Source: an uncultured Oscillospiraceae bacterium | Lineage (GTDB): Bacteria > Bacillota > Clostridia > Oscillospirales > Oscillospiraceae | Length of the DNA: 64,000 bases | Direction: 5' to 3' | Assembly: GCA_947626785.1 (NCBI GenBank) | Contig: CANQTO010000005.1 | Coordinates: 18,520-82,519, forward strand | Shown here: positions 56,996 through 64,000 of the stretch, one piece after another | Position numbering within the stretch: the first letter of the stretch is position 1 | How the letters are laid out: each line of letters starts with the position of its first letter | Program-made: the position numbers and the translations under genes | The notes under the pieces: generated by a model | Database searches by the model: none | What the model saw: the letters and a program-made list of their open reading frames with translations, nothing else | What the model was told of the DNA's origin: nothing

Positions 56996-58039
56996 ATGAA
57001 AAAACTCATCGCACTCATCTGCGCGCTGACCATGGTGTTGGCGCTGGCCGCCTGCGGCGGGAACGCCGCCCCCGCGGCTACTGAAGCCCCCGCGGCGGAA
57101 GAGCCTGCCGCTGAGGCCCCTGCCGAAGAGGCTCCCGCTGAGGAGGCCCCTGCTGAGGCCGTCACCTACAAGGTGGGCATCTCCCAGCTGGTCACCCACG
57201 AGGCGCTGGACCTGGCAACTCAGGGCTTTGAGGACGCTCTGAACGAGCTGCTGCCCGGTCAGGTGGAGTTTGATTACCAGAACGCCGCCAACGACCCCGC
57301 CACCTGCTCCACCATCGCCACCGCCTTTGTCTCTGACAAAGTGGACTTGATCATGGCCAACGCCACTCCGGCCCTCCAGGCCGCCGCTGCCGCCACGGCC
57401 GACATCCCCATCCTGGGCACCTCTGTCACCGAGTACGGCGTGGCTCTGGGCATTGAGAACTTCTCCGGCACCGTGGGCAACAACGTCTCCGGCACCTCTG
57501 ACCTGGCGCCTCTGGACCAGCAGGCCGCTATGATCAAAGAGTGGTACCCCGACGCCAAGACCGTGGGCCTGCTGTACTGCTCCAACGAGGCCAACAGCCA
57601 GTACCAGGTAGACACCGTCCAGGGCTATCTGCAGGACATGGGCTATACCTGCACTCAGTACCCCTTCTCCGACTCCAACGATATCGCCGCTGTCTGCCAG
57701 ACTGCCGCTGACGCGAGTGACGTACTCTATGTCCCCACGGACAACACCGCCGCCTCCAACACCGGCATCATCGACAACATCTGCCACGGCAAGATCCCCG
57801 TCTTTGCCGGTGAAGAGAGCATCTGCAAGGGCTGCGGTGTGGCTACCCTGTCCATCAGCTATTACGATCTGGGCTATGCCACCGGCGAGATGGCCGCCAA
57901 GATCCTGACCGGCGAGGCCGACATCAGCACCACTCCCATCGGCTACGCCGCCAACTTTACTCCCAAGTACAATGAGGCCATCTGCGCCGACCTGGGCATC
58001 ACCCCGCCCGAGGGCTACGAGGCCGTCACCGTCGAGTAA
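56996..58039 (+). CDS. ABC transporter substrate-binding lipoprotein (TrpX-like)
   Basis: A 347-residue lipoprotein: MKKLIALICAL signal, lipobox LAAC, a PAEEA-repeat linker to about 55, then the PF04392 type binding fold (YKVGISQLVTHEALDLATQGF, DLIMANATPALQAAAAAT, VYVPTDN-like VLYVPTDNTAASN, AGEESICKGCGVATLSISYYDLGY). This family with matching permease and ATPase is often annotated as a tryptophan or tyrosine importer (TrpXYZ), but substrates vary. Its leader and linker strongly resemble the lipoprotein at 609-1718. A terminator follows it before the permease gene, so it is expected to be made in excess. Confidence 0.85.
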   Translation: MKKLIALICALTMVLALAACGGNAAPAATEAPAAEEPAAEAPAEEAPAEEAPAEAVTYKVGISQLVTHEALDLATQGFEDALNELLPGQVEFDYQNAANDPATCSTIATAFVSDKVDLIMANATPALQAAAAATADIPILGTSVTEYGVALGIENFSGTVGNNVSGTSDLAPLDQQAAMIKEWYPDAKTVGLLYCSNEANSQYQVDTVQGYLQDMGYTCTQYPFSDSNDIAAVCQTAADASDVLYVPTDNTAASNTGIIDNICHGKIPVFAGEESICKGCGVATLSISYYDLGYATGEMAAKILTGEADISTTPIGYAANFTPKYNEAICADLGITPPEGYEAVTVE

Positions 58040-58051
58040 AGTTGTTTCCAG

Positions 58052-58093
58052 AAAAAACAGCGGGAAAGGTACTTCCCTTTTCCGCTGTTTTTT
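58052..58093 (+). terminator. Intra-operon terminator between binding protein and permease genes
   Basis: Stem AAAAAACAGCGGGA/TCCGCTGTTTTTT (one mismatch) with T-tract. Partial read-through would give less permease than binding protein. Confidence 0.8.
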
Positions 58094-58145
58094 GGTATAG
58101 TATTTGTATCTGCGCGGTTCGCGGTCTGTAGAAGGAGGAGCTTTC

Positions 58146-59099
58146 GTGAGCGGATTTGTCGGCGCCCTGCCGGGCGCGGTCTCCCAGGGCCTGATCTGGG
58201 GCATTATGGCGATCGGGGTGTACATCACCTTTAAGATCCTGGATATCGCCGATCTGACGGTAGACGGGTCCTTCTGCACCGGGGGCGCCACCTTTGTGGT
58301 GCTCTTTGGCTCCGGCGTCCCGGTGGGGACGGCGCTGCTGGCCGCCTTTGCCGTGGGCCTTCTGGCCGGGCTGGTGACCGGATTGCTGCACACCTTCTGC
58401 GGCATTCCGGCCATTCTGGCCGGTATCCTGACCCAGCTGGGCCTGTGGTCGGTGAACCTGGCCATCATGGGCATGAAGGCAAACGTGGCCATCAACGTCA
58501 TCGACCAGGCCAACCTGAACAAGCTCTGGGTGTCTCTGCGCTTTGTGCAGGATGTGGCGGCCGGCCGCCGGCCCTTCTTCCGGCACCCCATCGTGATCGT
58601 GGGTCTGTTCACTCTGGGCATCATCGCCGTGCTGTACTGGTTCTTCGGCACGGAGCTGGGCTGCTCCGTCCGGGCCACCGGCGCCAACCAGCACATGGCC
58701 CGGGCCCAGGGCATCAACACCGACGTGACCAAGGTCCTTGGCCTGATGATCTCCAACGGCCTGGTGGCCCTGTCCGGGGCTCTGCTGAGCCAGTACCAGA
58801 GCTTTGCCGACTCCAGCATGGGCAAGGGCGCCATCGTCATCGGCCTGGCGGCCGTCATCATCGGCGAGGCCCTGTTCTCCAAGATCTTCCGGAACTTCGC
58901 CCTGTGCCTGCTGGCGGTATCTCTGGGCGCGGTGATCTACTATGTGGTCATCCAGGCGGTGGTCAGCCTGAGCAACATCAACAGCAACTACCTGAAGCTG
59001 ATCTCCGCCGTCATCGTGGCTGTCTTCCTGTCCGTGCCCTATTGGCGGGAGAAGTACTTCACCAAACACGGGAAGAAGGGGGTAAAGGCCGATGCTTGA
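58146..59099 (+). CDS. ABC transporter permease (TrpY-like)
   Basis: A 317-residue permease of the branched-chain/BMP type (PF02653) with eight to nine helices: GLIWGIMAIGVYITFKILDIADLTVDGSF, then GTELGCSVRATGANQHMARAQGIN, the conserved cytoplasmic loop, and SFADSSMGKGAIVIGLAAVIIGEAL. GTG start at 58146 after AAGGAGG. Overlaps the ATPase gene by eight bases. Confidence 0.9.
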   Translation: MSGFVGALPGAVSQGLIWGIMAIGVYITFKILDIADLTVDGSFCTGGATFVVLFGSGVPVGTALLAAFAVGLLAGLVTGLLHTFCGIPAILAGILTQLGLWSVNLAIMGMKANVAINVIDQANLNKLWVSLRFVQDVAAGRRPFFRHPIVIVGLFTLGIIAVLYWFFGTELGCSVRATGANQHMARAQGINTDVTKVLGLMISNGLVALSGALLSQYQSFADSSMGKGAIVIGLAAVIIGEALFSKIFRNFALCLLAVSLGAVIYYVVIQAVVSLSNINSNYLKLISAVIVAVFLSVPYWREKYFTKHGKKGVKADA

Positions 59100-59889
59100 G
59101 CTGAAAGACGTCCGCAAGACCTTTAACCCCGGCACCGTCAACGAGAAAAAAGCCCTCTGCGGCCTGGACCTGAAGCTGAACGAGGGGGATTTCGTCACCG
59201 TTATCGGCTCCAACGGGGCCGGCAAATCCACGGCCCTGAACGCCATCGCCGGCGTCTGGCCCATCGACTCCGGCTCCATCCTCATCGACGGCACGGACGT
59301 GACCGGCCTGCCGGAGTATAAGCGGGCCAAATTCCTGGGCAGGGTGTTCCAGGACCCCATGCTGGGCACCGCGCCCACCATGCAGATCCAGGAGAATCTG
59401 GCTCTGGCCCTCCGCCGGGGCGAGCGCCGGACCCTGCGCCGGGGCATCACCCGCAAGGAGCAGGAGGAATTTCGGGAGATGCTGAAGGTGCTGGGCCTGG
59501 GCCTGGAGGACCGGATGACCGCCAAGGTGGGCCTCCTCTCCGGCGGCCAGCGCCAGGCGCTGACCCTGCTGATGTCCTCCCTGAAAAAGCCCAAGCTCCT
59601 GCTGCTGGACGAGCACACCGCGGCTCTAGACCCCAAGACGGCGGAGAAGGTCCTCCAGATCACCGACGATATCATCCGGGAGAACCACCTGACCGCCTTC
59701 ATGGTGACCCACAACATGAAGGACGCCATCGTCCACGGCAACCGGCTCATCATGATGAACGAGGGCCGCATCATCCTGGACATCCAGGGCGAGGAGAAGC
59801 AGCACACCACCCGCCGGGAGCTGCTGGAGAAGTTCGCCGAGCTCTCCGGCTCCGCCATCGAGAGCGACGCCGCCCTGCTGACAAAGTAA
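59092..59889 (+). CDS. ABC transporter ATP-binding protein (TrpZ-like)
   Basis: A 265-residue ATPase with Walker A GSNGAGKST (39-47), Q-loop VFQDPMLGT, signature LSGGQRQ (149-155), Walker B LLLLDEHTAALD and switch His in MVTHNM. Third subunit of the importer with 56996 and 58146. Complete, with ATG overlapping the permease end. Confidence 0.93.
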   Translation: MLELKDVRKTFNPGTVNEKKALCGLDLKLNEGDFVTVIGSNGAGKSTALNAIAGVWPIDSGSILIDGTDVTGLPEYKRAKFLGRVFQDPMLGTAPTMQIQENLALALRRGERRTLRRGITRKEQEEFREMLKVLGLGLEDRMTAKVGLLSGGQRQALTLLMSSLKKPKLLLLDEHTAALDPKTAEKVLQITDDIIRENHLTAFMVTHNMKDAIVHGNRLIMMNEGRIILDIQGEEKQHTTRRELLEKFAELSGSAIESDAALLTK

Positions 59890-59898
59890 AATAAGATC

Positions 59899-59936
59899 TG
59901 CCGCCCCGCAATTTTCTTCGCGGGGCGGCATTTTTT
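59899..59936 (+). terminator. Terminator after the ABC importer operon
   Basis: Eleven-base-pair perfect stem TGCCGCCCCGC/GCGGGGCGGCA with ten-base loop followed by TTTTTT. Confidence 0.92.
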
Positions 59937-59937
59937 C

Positions 59938-59965
59938 TTGACATACAGGGAAAATGTGCTATGAT
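59938..59965 (+). promoter_or_regulatory. Promoter of the TPP riboswitch/yko operon
   Basis: TTGACA at 59938-59943 and extended TGCTATGAT (-10 TATGAT, 59960-59965) with 16-bp spacing. It starts directly at the T-tract of the preceding terminator. Confidence 0.8.
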
Positions 59966-59972
59966 AAGAGCA

Positions 59973-60046
59973 AGTCCCGGGGTGCCGTAAGGCTGAGATC
60001 ATACCCGCTGTATCTGACCTGAGTAATGTTAGCGCAGAAAGTGACT
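59973..60046 (+). promoter_or_regulatory. TPP riboswitch
   Basis: THI-box aptamer: CCGGGGTGCC, GGCTGAGATCATACCC, then TGACCTGAGTAATGTTAGCG (conserved core CTGAGA and ACCTGA..TAATG..AGCG), closed by AGTC/GACT. The 96 bases to the start codon hold a CCAAAATTTTTGG hairpin next to the ribosome binding site, so control may be at translation. Binds thiamine diphosphate and switches off the importer. Confidence 0.95.
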
Positions 60047-60142
60047 GAAACCGGAATCCTTCCCCTTTTAGCCAGACGAAGCGATTTTTTCGTTGTGCTC
60101 AGACCTCGTGGACCAAAATTTTTGGACCAGGAGGAATTTTTT

Positions 60143-60790
60143 ATGCCCGAAAAACCCTATGTGACCTATGGCCAGTCCTGCGGCTGCGGCAGCGGCTGCG
60201 GAACGGGGAGCACCGCCGCCTCCAAGGCCATCACCGGCTGCCGCTTCAGCCTCTCGCCCATGACCGACCGCTTTGTGGATGTGATCCTGGGCGCGGTGGG
60301 CAAGGTGGACACCAGCAAGGTCTGGCAGAGCACCGGCAAGCTCTCCACCGTCTACCGGGGCCGGCAGATCCACGTGGAGGACGCGGTGAAGGCCTGCTTC
60401 ATCTACGCCTGGCAGCCGGACGTGCACATGACTATGGAGGCCACCTATTCCAAGGGCTGCCCCGGGGACACGGACGCGGACTGCTTCATGAGCGAGGACG
60501 ACATCCCCCTCAACGAGGAGAAGATCAAGGACATCCACTTCCCTGTGGCCTGCAAGATCTCCCTCTACCCCATGGGCGTGCCCAACTATATGGAGTATAT
60601 CGCCAACATCGTCAATCACGCTATCGATCTGGGCCTCTATGACAGCTCCACCCACTACTGCACCGTCCTCAGCGGCGATGTGCAGGACTTGTTCAACTAT
60701 TTCCACTGGGTCAACGAGACCTGCGGCCAGGCCCTGAGCCATTACATCTTTGAGGTGACCCTGTCCGTCAACAGCCCCACCGCCGATTAA
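60143..60790 (+). CDS. ykoF: YkoF family thiamine/HMP-binding protein
   Basis: A 215-residue YkoF homologue: two ACT-like subdomains, FSLSPMTDRFVDVILGAV and ISLYPMGVPNYMEYIANIV as their equivalent first helices. The first 22 residues hold a Cys/Gly-rich CGCGSGCG stretch. In B. subtilis YkoF binds thiamine or its pyrimidine moiety and is encoded with an importer YkoEDC. Its position right after the TPP riboswitch confirms a thiamine role. GGAGGA precedes ATG at 60143. Confidence 0.92.
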   Translation: MPEKPYVTYGQSCGCGSGCGTGSTAASKAITGCRFSLSPMTDRFVDVILGAVGKVDTSKVWQSTGKLSTVYRGRQIHVEDAVKACFIYAWQPDVHMTMEATYSKGCPGDTDADCFMSEDDIPLNEEKIKDIHFPVACKISLYPMGVPNYMEYIANIVNHAIDLGLYDSSTHYCTVLSGDVQDLFNYFHWVNETCGQALSHYIFEVTLSVNSPTAD

Positions 60791-60812
60791 AACTTTTTTG
60801 GGAGAAAGAAAA

Positions 60813-61409
60813 ATGAAACTCAACTGGAAACTGAAAGACATCCTCATGATCGCCGTCTGCGCGGTCCTCTTCGGCTTTGTGTTCCTGGGCGCCACCTACG
60901 CCGGCGGCATCCTCTCCGGCGTCCTCACGCCCATGGGCCTGTCCTCTCTGGGCTATGAGCCCTTCTACGGCATCTACTTCATGGCCGGCGCCTTTGGCAT
61001 CTACGTGATGCGCAAGCCCGGCACGGGCCTGGTGGCCGAGATGCTGGCCGCCATCATCGAGTGCCTGCTGGGCAACTACTTCGGGCCCATCATCATCCTC
61101 TCCGGCTTTGTCCAGGGCATGGGCTTCGAGCTGCTCTTCGCCCTGCGGAAGTACCGCCGCTTCGACCTGCCCACCATGCTCATCGCCTCGGTCATCTGCT
61201 CGGTGGTGACCCTGGGCTACAACCTGGTCATCAGCGGCTACAGCAGCATCGCCGTGCCCGTGCTGGCCCTGATGCTGGCGGTGCGCCTGGTCAGCGCCAT
61301 GCTCATCGACGGGTGCCTTGTCAAGTTCCTGGCCGACAAGCTGGCCCAGGCCGGCGTCCTGAAGGGCTACGCCATCAGCGAGGGCCTGTCCCAGGATCTG
61401 GAGGACTGA
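60813..61409 (+). CDS. ykoE: Thiamine/HMP ECF substrate-binding membrane component YkoE
   Basis: A 198-residue S component with five to six helices: KLKDILMIAVCAVLFGFVFLG, EPFYGIYFMAGAFGIYVMRKPG, and VAEMLAAIIECLLGNYFGP. It is 22 bp after ykoF with GGGAGAAA before ATG. It supplies substrate specificity to the YkoD-YkoC energy module downstream. Confidence 0.9.
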   Translation: MKLNWKLKDILMIAVCAVLFGFVFLGATYAGGILSGVLTPMGLSSLGYEPFYGIYFMAGAFGIYVMRKPGTGLVAEMLAAIIECLLGNYFGPIIILSGFVQGMGFELLFALRKYRRFDLPTMLIASVICSVVTLGYNLVISGYSSIAVPVLALMLAVRLVSAMLIDGCLVKFLADKLAQAGVLKGYAISEGLSQDLED

Positions 61410-61413
61410 GGCC

Positions 61414-62931
61414 GTGGAGACGCCCGCCCTGCGCCTGAAGGACCTGTGCTTTCGGTACAGCGAACAGGGCAAACGGAACATTCTCGACCACGTGTCTCTG
61501 GACATCCCCGCCGGGAAGATCACCGTGCTCATGGGCAGCGGCGGCTGCGGCAAGAGTACCCTGGCCGCGGTGGCCGCCGGGCTGTACCCGGAAAACGGGG
61601 GCTTTCTGGCCTCCGGCTCGGTGGAGCTCTTCGGGCAGGAGCTCTCCGGCCTGTCCATCCCGGAGCGGGCCCGGCTGCTGAGCCTGATGTTTCAAAACCC
61701 GGAGCTCCAGTTCTGCATGGACACCCTGCGCAAGGAGCTGCGCTTCTGCCTGGAGAACCTGGACCTGCCCCCGGAGGAGATGGACGGCCGGGCGCTGGCC
61801 GCGGCCCGGGCCCTGGGTCTGGAGGAGAAGCTGGACCAGAGCCTCTACTGCCTCTCCGGCGGAGAGAAGCAGCGGGCCATGCTCTGCTGCCTGTATGTGC
61901 TGGAGAGCCGCTGCCTGATCCTGGACGAGGCCCTGGCCAATATTGACGGCGCCTCGGCCAGAGAGCTGGTCTCGGAGATGGTCCGGCTCCGGCGGGAGGG
62001 TAAGACCGTCATCGCCATCGACCACCGGCTGGACTACTGGCTGGACTGGGCCGATGAGATCGTCGTCCTGGGCCAGGGGGCCAAGGTCCTGGCCCGGGGC
62101 ATCACCAAGAACAACCTGGCGGATTTTCGGGCGCTCTTCGCCCAGGAGGGCCTGTACTACCCGAAAACGCCCGCCTTCAAGGTCGCCGCCCTGCCCGAGC
62201 CGGAGCCGGCGGTGGAGCTGAAGGGCGTCAGCGTGCCCCGGTCGGTGGAAAAGGACCGCTGGGGCCGCAAGACAGTGAAGGGCTGGCTTTTGCGGGAGGC
62301 GGACGCCGCCTTCCCCCGGGGCCGCATGACCGCCGTCGTGGGCAAGAGCGGCTCCGGCAAGACCAGCACCTTCCTCTCCGTTTTAAAGCAGCACCCCTAT
62401 GAGGGGGACATCCTCATTCAGGGCCGCGACCTGCGCAGCATCCGGGAAAAGGAGCTCTTCGGCCTGATCGGTATGGTGTTCCAAAACCCGGGCAACCAGT
62501 TCGTCAGCCAGAAGGCGGAGGACGAGCTGCTGCGGAGCCTGCGGATCTGGGAGAAGGGCCTCAGCGAGGAGGCTGCCCGGGAAAAAGCCCTGGCCCTTCT
62601 GGACAGCTTCGGTCTGAAGCACTACCACCGCTTCTCCCCCTACATGCTCAGCCAGGGCCAGCAGCGGCGTCTGGCGGTGCTGGCCGTGCTGGCTGGGAAG
62701 CAGGAGATCCTGTTTCTGGACGAGCCCACCTACGGCCAGGACCGGCGCTCCACCGACGCCATCATGGAGCGCCTGCGCGTCAAAGTGGAGACGGAGGGCC
62801 TCACCGTGGTCTTCATCACCCACGACTGGGAGCTGGCCGCCGCCTGGGCGGACAAGCTCTACCGGCTGGAGGGCCAGAAGCTTCTGGAGACCCGGCCGGA
62901 GACCCTATTCGGAGAGGAGGCGGAGCTGTGA
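61414..62931 (+). CDS. ykoD: YkoD double ATP-binding cassette protein
   Basis: A 505-residue protein with two ABC ATPase domains in one chain. Domain 1: Walker A GSGGCGKST (about 45), Q-loop MFQNPELQF, signature LSGGEKQ, Walker B CLILDEALANID. Domain 2: Walker A GKSGSGKTS (about 310), Q-loop VFQNPGNQF, signature SQGQQRR, Walker B ILFLDEPTYGQD. Fused EcfA-A' equivalent of the thiamine precursor importer. GTG start at 61414 after GGAGGA, four bases after ykoE. Confidence 0.93.
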   Translation: METPALRLKDLCFRYSEQGKRNILDHVSLDIPAGKITVLMGSGGCGKSTLAAVAAGLYPENGGFLASGSVELFGQELSGLSIPERARLLSLMFQNPELQFCMDTLRKELRFCLENLDLPPEEMDGRALAAARALGLEEKLDQSLYCLSGGEKQRAMLCCLYVLESRCLILDEALANIDGASARELVSEMVRLRREGKTVIAIDHRLDYWLDWADEIVVLGQGAKVLARGITKNNLADFRALFAQEGLYYPKTPAFKVAALPEPEPAVELKGVSVPRSVEKDRWGRKTVKGWLLREADAAFPRGRMTAVVGKSGSGKTSTFLSVLKQHPYEGDILIQGRDLRSIREKELFGLIGMVFQNPGNQFVSQKAEDELLRSLRIWEKGLSEEAAREKALALLDSFGLKHYHRFSPYMLSQGQQRRLAVLAVLAGKQEILFLDEPTYGQDRRSTDAIMERLRVKVETEGLTVVFITHDWELAAAWADKLYRLEGQKLLETRPETLFGEEAEL

Positions 62932-63671
62932 AGCTGGAAAAGCTCAATCCCAGCATCAAGGCGTTGACGGTGCTCCTCTGCGCCATCCTGCTGTCCTTTC
63001 AGTACCTGGCCGTCCTGAACACGGCGGTGTTTCTCACCTGCCTCCTGCTGCTGATCTTCTGCTCTAAAGCCTCCCTGAAGACCGCCCTGCAGATCCTCAT
63101 CCCGGCCTTTATCGCCGCCCTGGGCCTCTTCTTCATGGGCCTGTACTACGCCCGGGGCAGCAGCCTGACGGACGCGGAGCTGAGCGGCCTTACTTCCCTG
63201 CCCTACGCGGTCCGGGCCGCCATGTCCACCAACCTCAGCGCGGCCCTCCAGCTGGCTACCCGCCTGCTGGCCTTTGCCGGGCTGGGCGTGCTCTTCGCCC
63301 TGACCACCGACCGGGAGCTCTTTCTCTACAGCCTGGTGCACCAGTGCCGCCTGCCCGTCGGCTTCGCTTACGGGATCCTGGCAGCGGTCAATCTGATGCC
63401 CGGCATGGTCCGGGAATTCAGGACCGTGCGCCTGGCCTTCCGGGTCCGGGGGCTGCGCCCCGGTCCCTTCTCCCTGGGCCCGGTGTTCACCATGCTGGTA
63501 AACTCCATCCGCTGGTCCGAGAGCGTGGCGATGGCCATGGAGTCCAAGGGCTTTGCCAGTGACCGGCCCCGGAGCTACTATCTCCGCCCCCGGGTGCGCT
63601 GGTACGACTGGCTCTTCTGCCTGCTCTCCGTGGGGGCCATCCTGGCCGGGATGCTCCTGCTGCCCAAATGA
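62928..63671 (+). CDS. ykoC: YkoC energy-coupling transmembrane (T) component
   Basis: A 247-residue EcfT protein. Early helices LKALTVLLCAILL-type, then the coupling motifs AFRVRGLRPG (Ala-Arg-Gly like) and MAMESKGFASDRPR late in the chain, which contact the ATPases. GTG start overlaps the ykoD stop as GTGA. Completes the ykoFEDC importer; no biosynthetic thi gene follows. Confidence 0.9.
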   Translation: MKLEKLNPSIKALTVLLCAILLSFQYLAVLNTAVFLTCLLLLIFCSKASLKTALQILIPAFIAALGLFFMGLYYARGSSLTDAELSGLTSLPYAVRAAMSTNLSAALQLATRLLAFAGLGVLFALTTDRELFLYSLVHQCRLPVGFAYGILAAVNLMPGMVREFRTVRLAFRVRGLRPGPFSLGPVFTMLVNSIRWSESVAMAMESKGFASDRPRSYYLRPRVRWYDWLFCLLSVGAILAGMLLLPK

Positions 63672-63690
63672 GCACTTGAGTCCAAAAGGT

Positions 63691-63931
63691 CCCCTTTTGT
63701 TCAGACTGTAGACAACCCCCATACCGCACATGAGAAGTGAGAGAGCAGCGGGGGTGCGCGAGGGGGCAAGGCCCCATCGCGTTTGGATCGCGCCAGCAAA
63801 ATGCCCGGCTTGACGGGCTTTTGCCGAGCGTAGCGAGTTTTTTCAGAAGGGCCTACCCTTCTGAAAAAAGTGGCGCAGAAGCTTGTAGACTAAGTCCAAA
63901 GGACTTTGTCTACAAGCTGAACAAAAAGGGG
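63691..63931. repeat. 217-bp structured dispersed element, copy 2, with flanking inverted repeat
   Basis: The core at 63703-63919 has the same length as 31450-31666. It keeps the hairpin TTTTTTCAGAAGGG-CCTA-CCCTTCTGAAAAAA (63838-63869, loop changed) and the GCAAAA.GCCCG/CGGGCTTTTGC stem; the third hairpin is changed to AGCTTGTAGAC.AAGTCC/GGACTT.GTCTACAAGCT, still paired. Outside, CCCCTTTTGTTCAG and CTGAACAAAAAGGGG form a terminal inverted repeat. No transposase inside. Confidence 0.8.
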
Positions 63932-63959
63932 CTGTGAAAAAAGTCCCTGAAAAAAAGAA

Positions 63960-64000
63960 GAGAGTTGCCAAGGAAGACCTTGGTAACTCTCTCCTTTTTT
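63960..64000 (+). terminator. Intrinsic terminator at the window end
   Basis: Fourteen-base-pair stem GAGAGTTGCCAAGG/CCTTGGTAACTCTC with one G-T pair, four-base loop, followed by seven T. May be the terminator for ykoFEDC displaced by the inserted element. Confidence 0.85.

Larger units (their letters stand above)
63672..64000. other. Gene-free end of window after ykoC
   Basis: 329 bp holding the second element copy and the closing terminator. The 66-codon frame across the element (63737-63937) is matched by one in copy 1 but has no ribosome binding site and follows the structured part, so it is not called a gene. Confidence 0.6.

Overview
The window looks like a chromosomal segment of a strictly anaerobic, spore-forming, high-GC Clostridia, probably Oscillospiraceae (Flavonifractor/Oscillibacter-like). 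The evidence is the GC-rich codon use with strong AGGAGG-type ribosome binding sites, a CotF-type spore coat pair, 2-hydroxyacyl-CoA dehydratase subunits, an old-yellow-enzyme/dienoyl-CoA-reductase-type protein, a bacterial Fe-S protein of clostridial type, and glycine and TPP riboswitches. No rRNA, tRNA, CRISPR array, phage or transposase gene was seen. The lineage is inferred from gene content, not from a marker gene.

Layout. 1-9.5 kb: the cut-off start of an ApbE flavin transferase and a duplicated-domain lipoprotein; an Fe-S protein/DUF92 pair facing a LysR regulator; DegV; TetR; a Cys-rich unknown protein with a two-domain FMN/FAD reductase. 9.5-12.2 kb: MobA-like nucleotidyltransferase and an ammonium transporter fused to a PII domain behind a hairpin-rich leader. 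12.2-20.1 kb: a LysR regulator and a seven-gene array, panB, cyclase-family hydrolase, panE-like, KdgT-like permease, fhs, folD and a folate-type ECF S component. This is the most striking region. PanB run backwards would release methylene-THF from ketopantoate, and FolD/Fhs could turn that C1 unit into formate plus ATP, so I read it as a candidate pantoate (or pantolactone/pantothenate) fermentation pathway.

20.2-31.4 kb: a maltodextrin/glycogen system (malE, malF, malG, pullulanase, debranching enzyme, alpha-glucosidase, HAD phosphatase) with a divergent LacI regulator. 31.4-31.7 kb: first copy of a 217-bp structured repeat. 31.9-37.3 kb: a two-component system divergent from a probable membrane-glycolipid operon (CrtO-like acyltransferase, PAP2 enzyme, MGDG-synthase-like glycosyltransferase, membrane M28 peptidase). 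37.4-43.1 kb: PadR/DUF2812 pair under a textbook repressed promoter, then a sigma factor, membrane partner and a large solute-binding lipoprotein. 43.1-46.9 kb: asparaginase, small membrane proteins, spore coat proteins and a glycine-riboswitch-controlled AGCS symporter.

47-50.3 kb: paired 2-hydroxyacyl-CoA dehydratase subunits and a 55-residue membrane protein. 50.3-56.6 kb: MATE exporter, dicarboxylate/amino-acid symporter with divergent AraC regulator, dapF, a small coiled-coil membrane protein, and an LCP envelope protein. 57-59.9 kb: an ABC importer of TrpXYZ type. 59.9-63.7 kb: a TPP riboswitch and ykoFEDC thiamine/HMP importer. 63.7-64 kb: second copy of the 217-bp repeat and a terminator.
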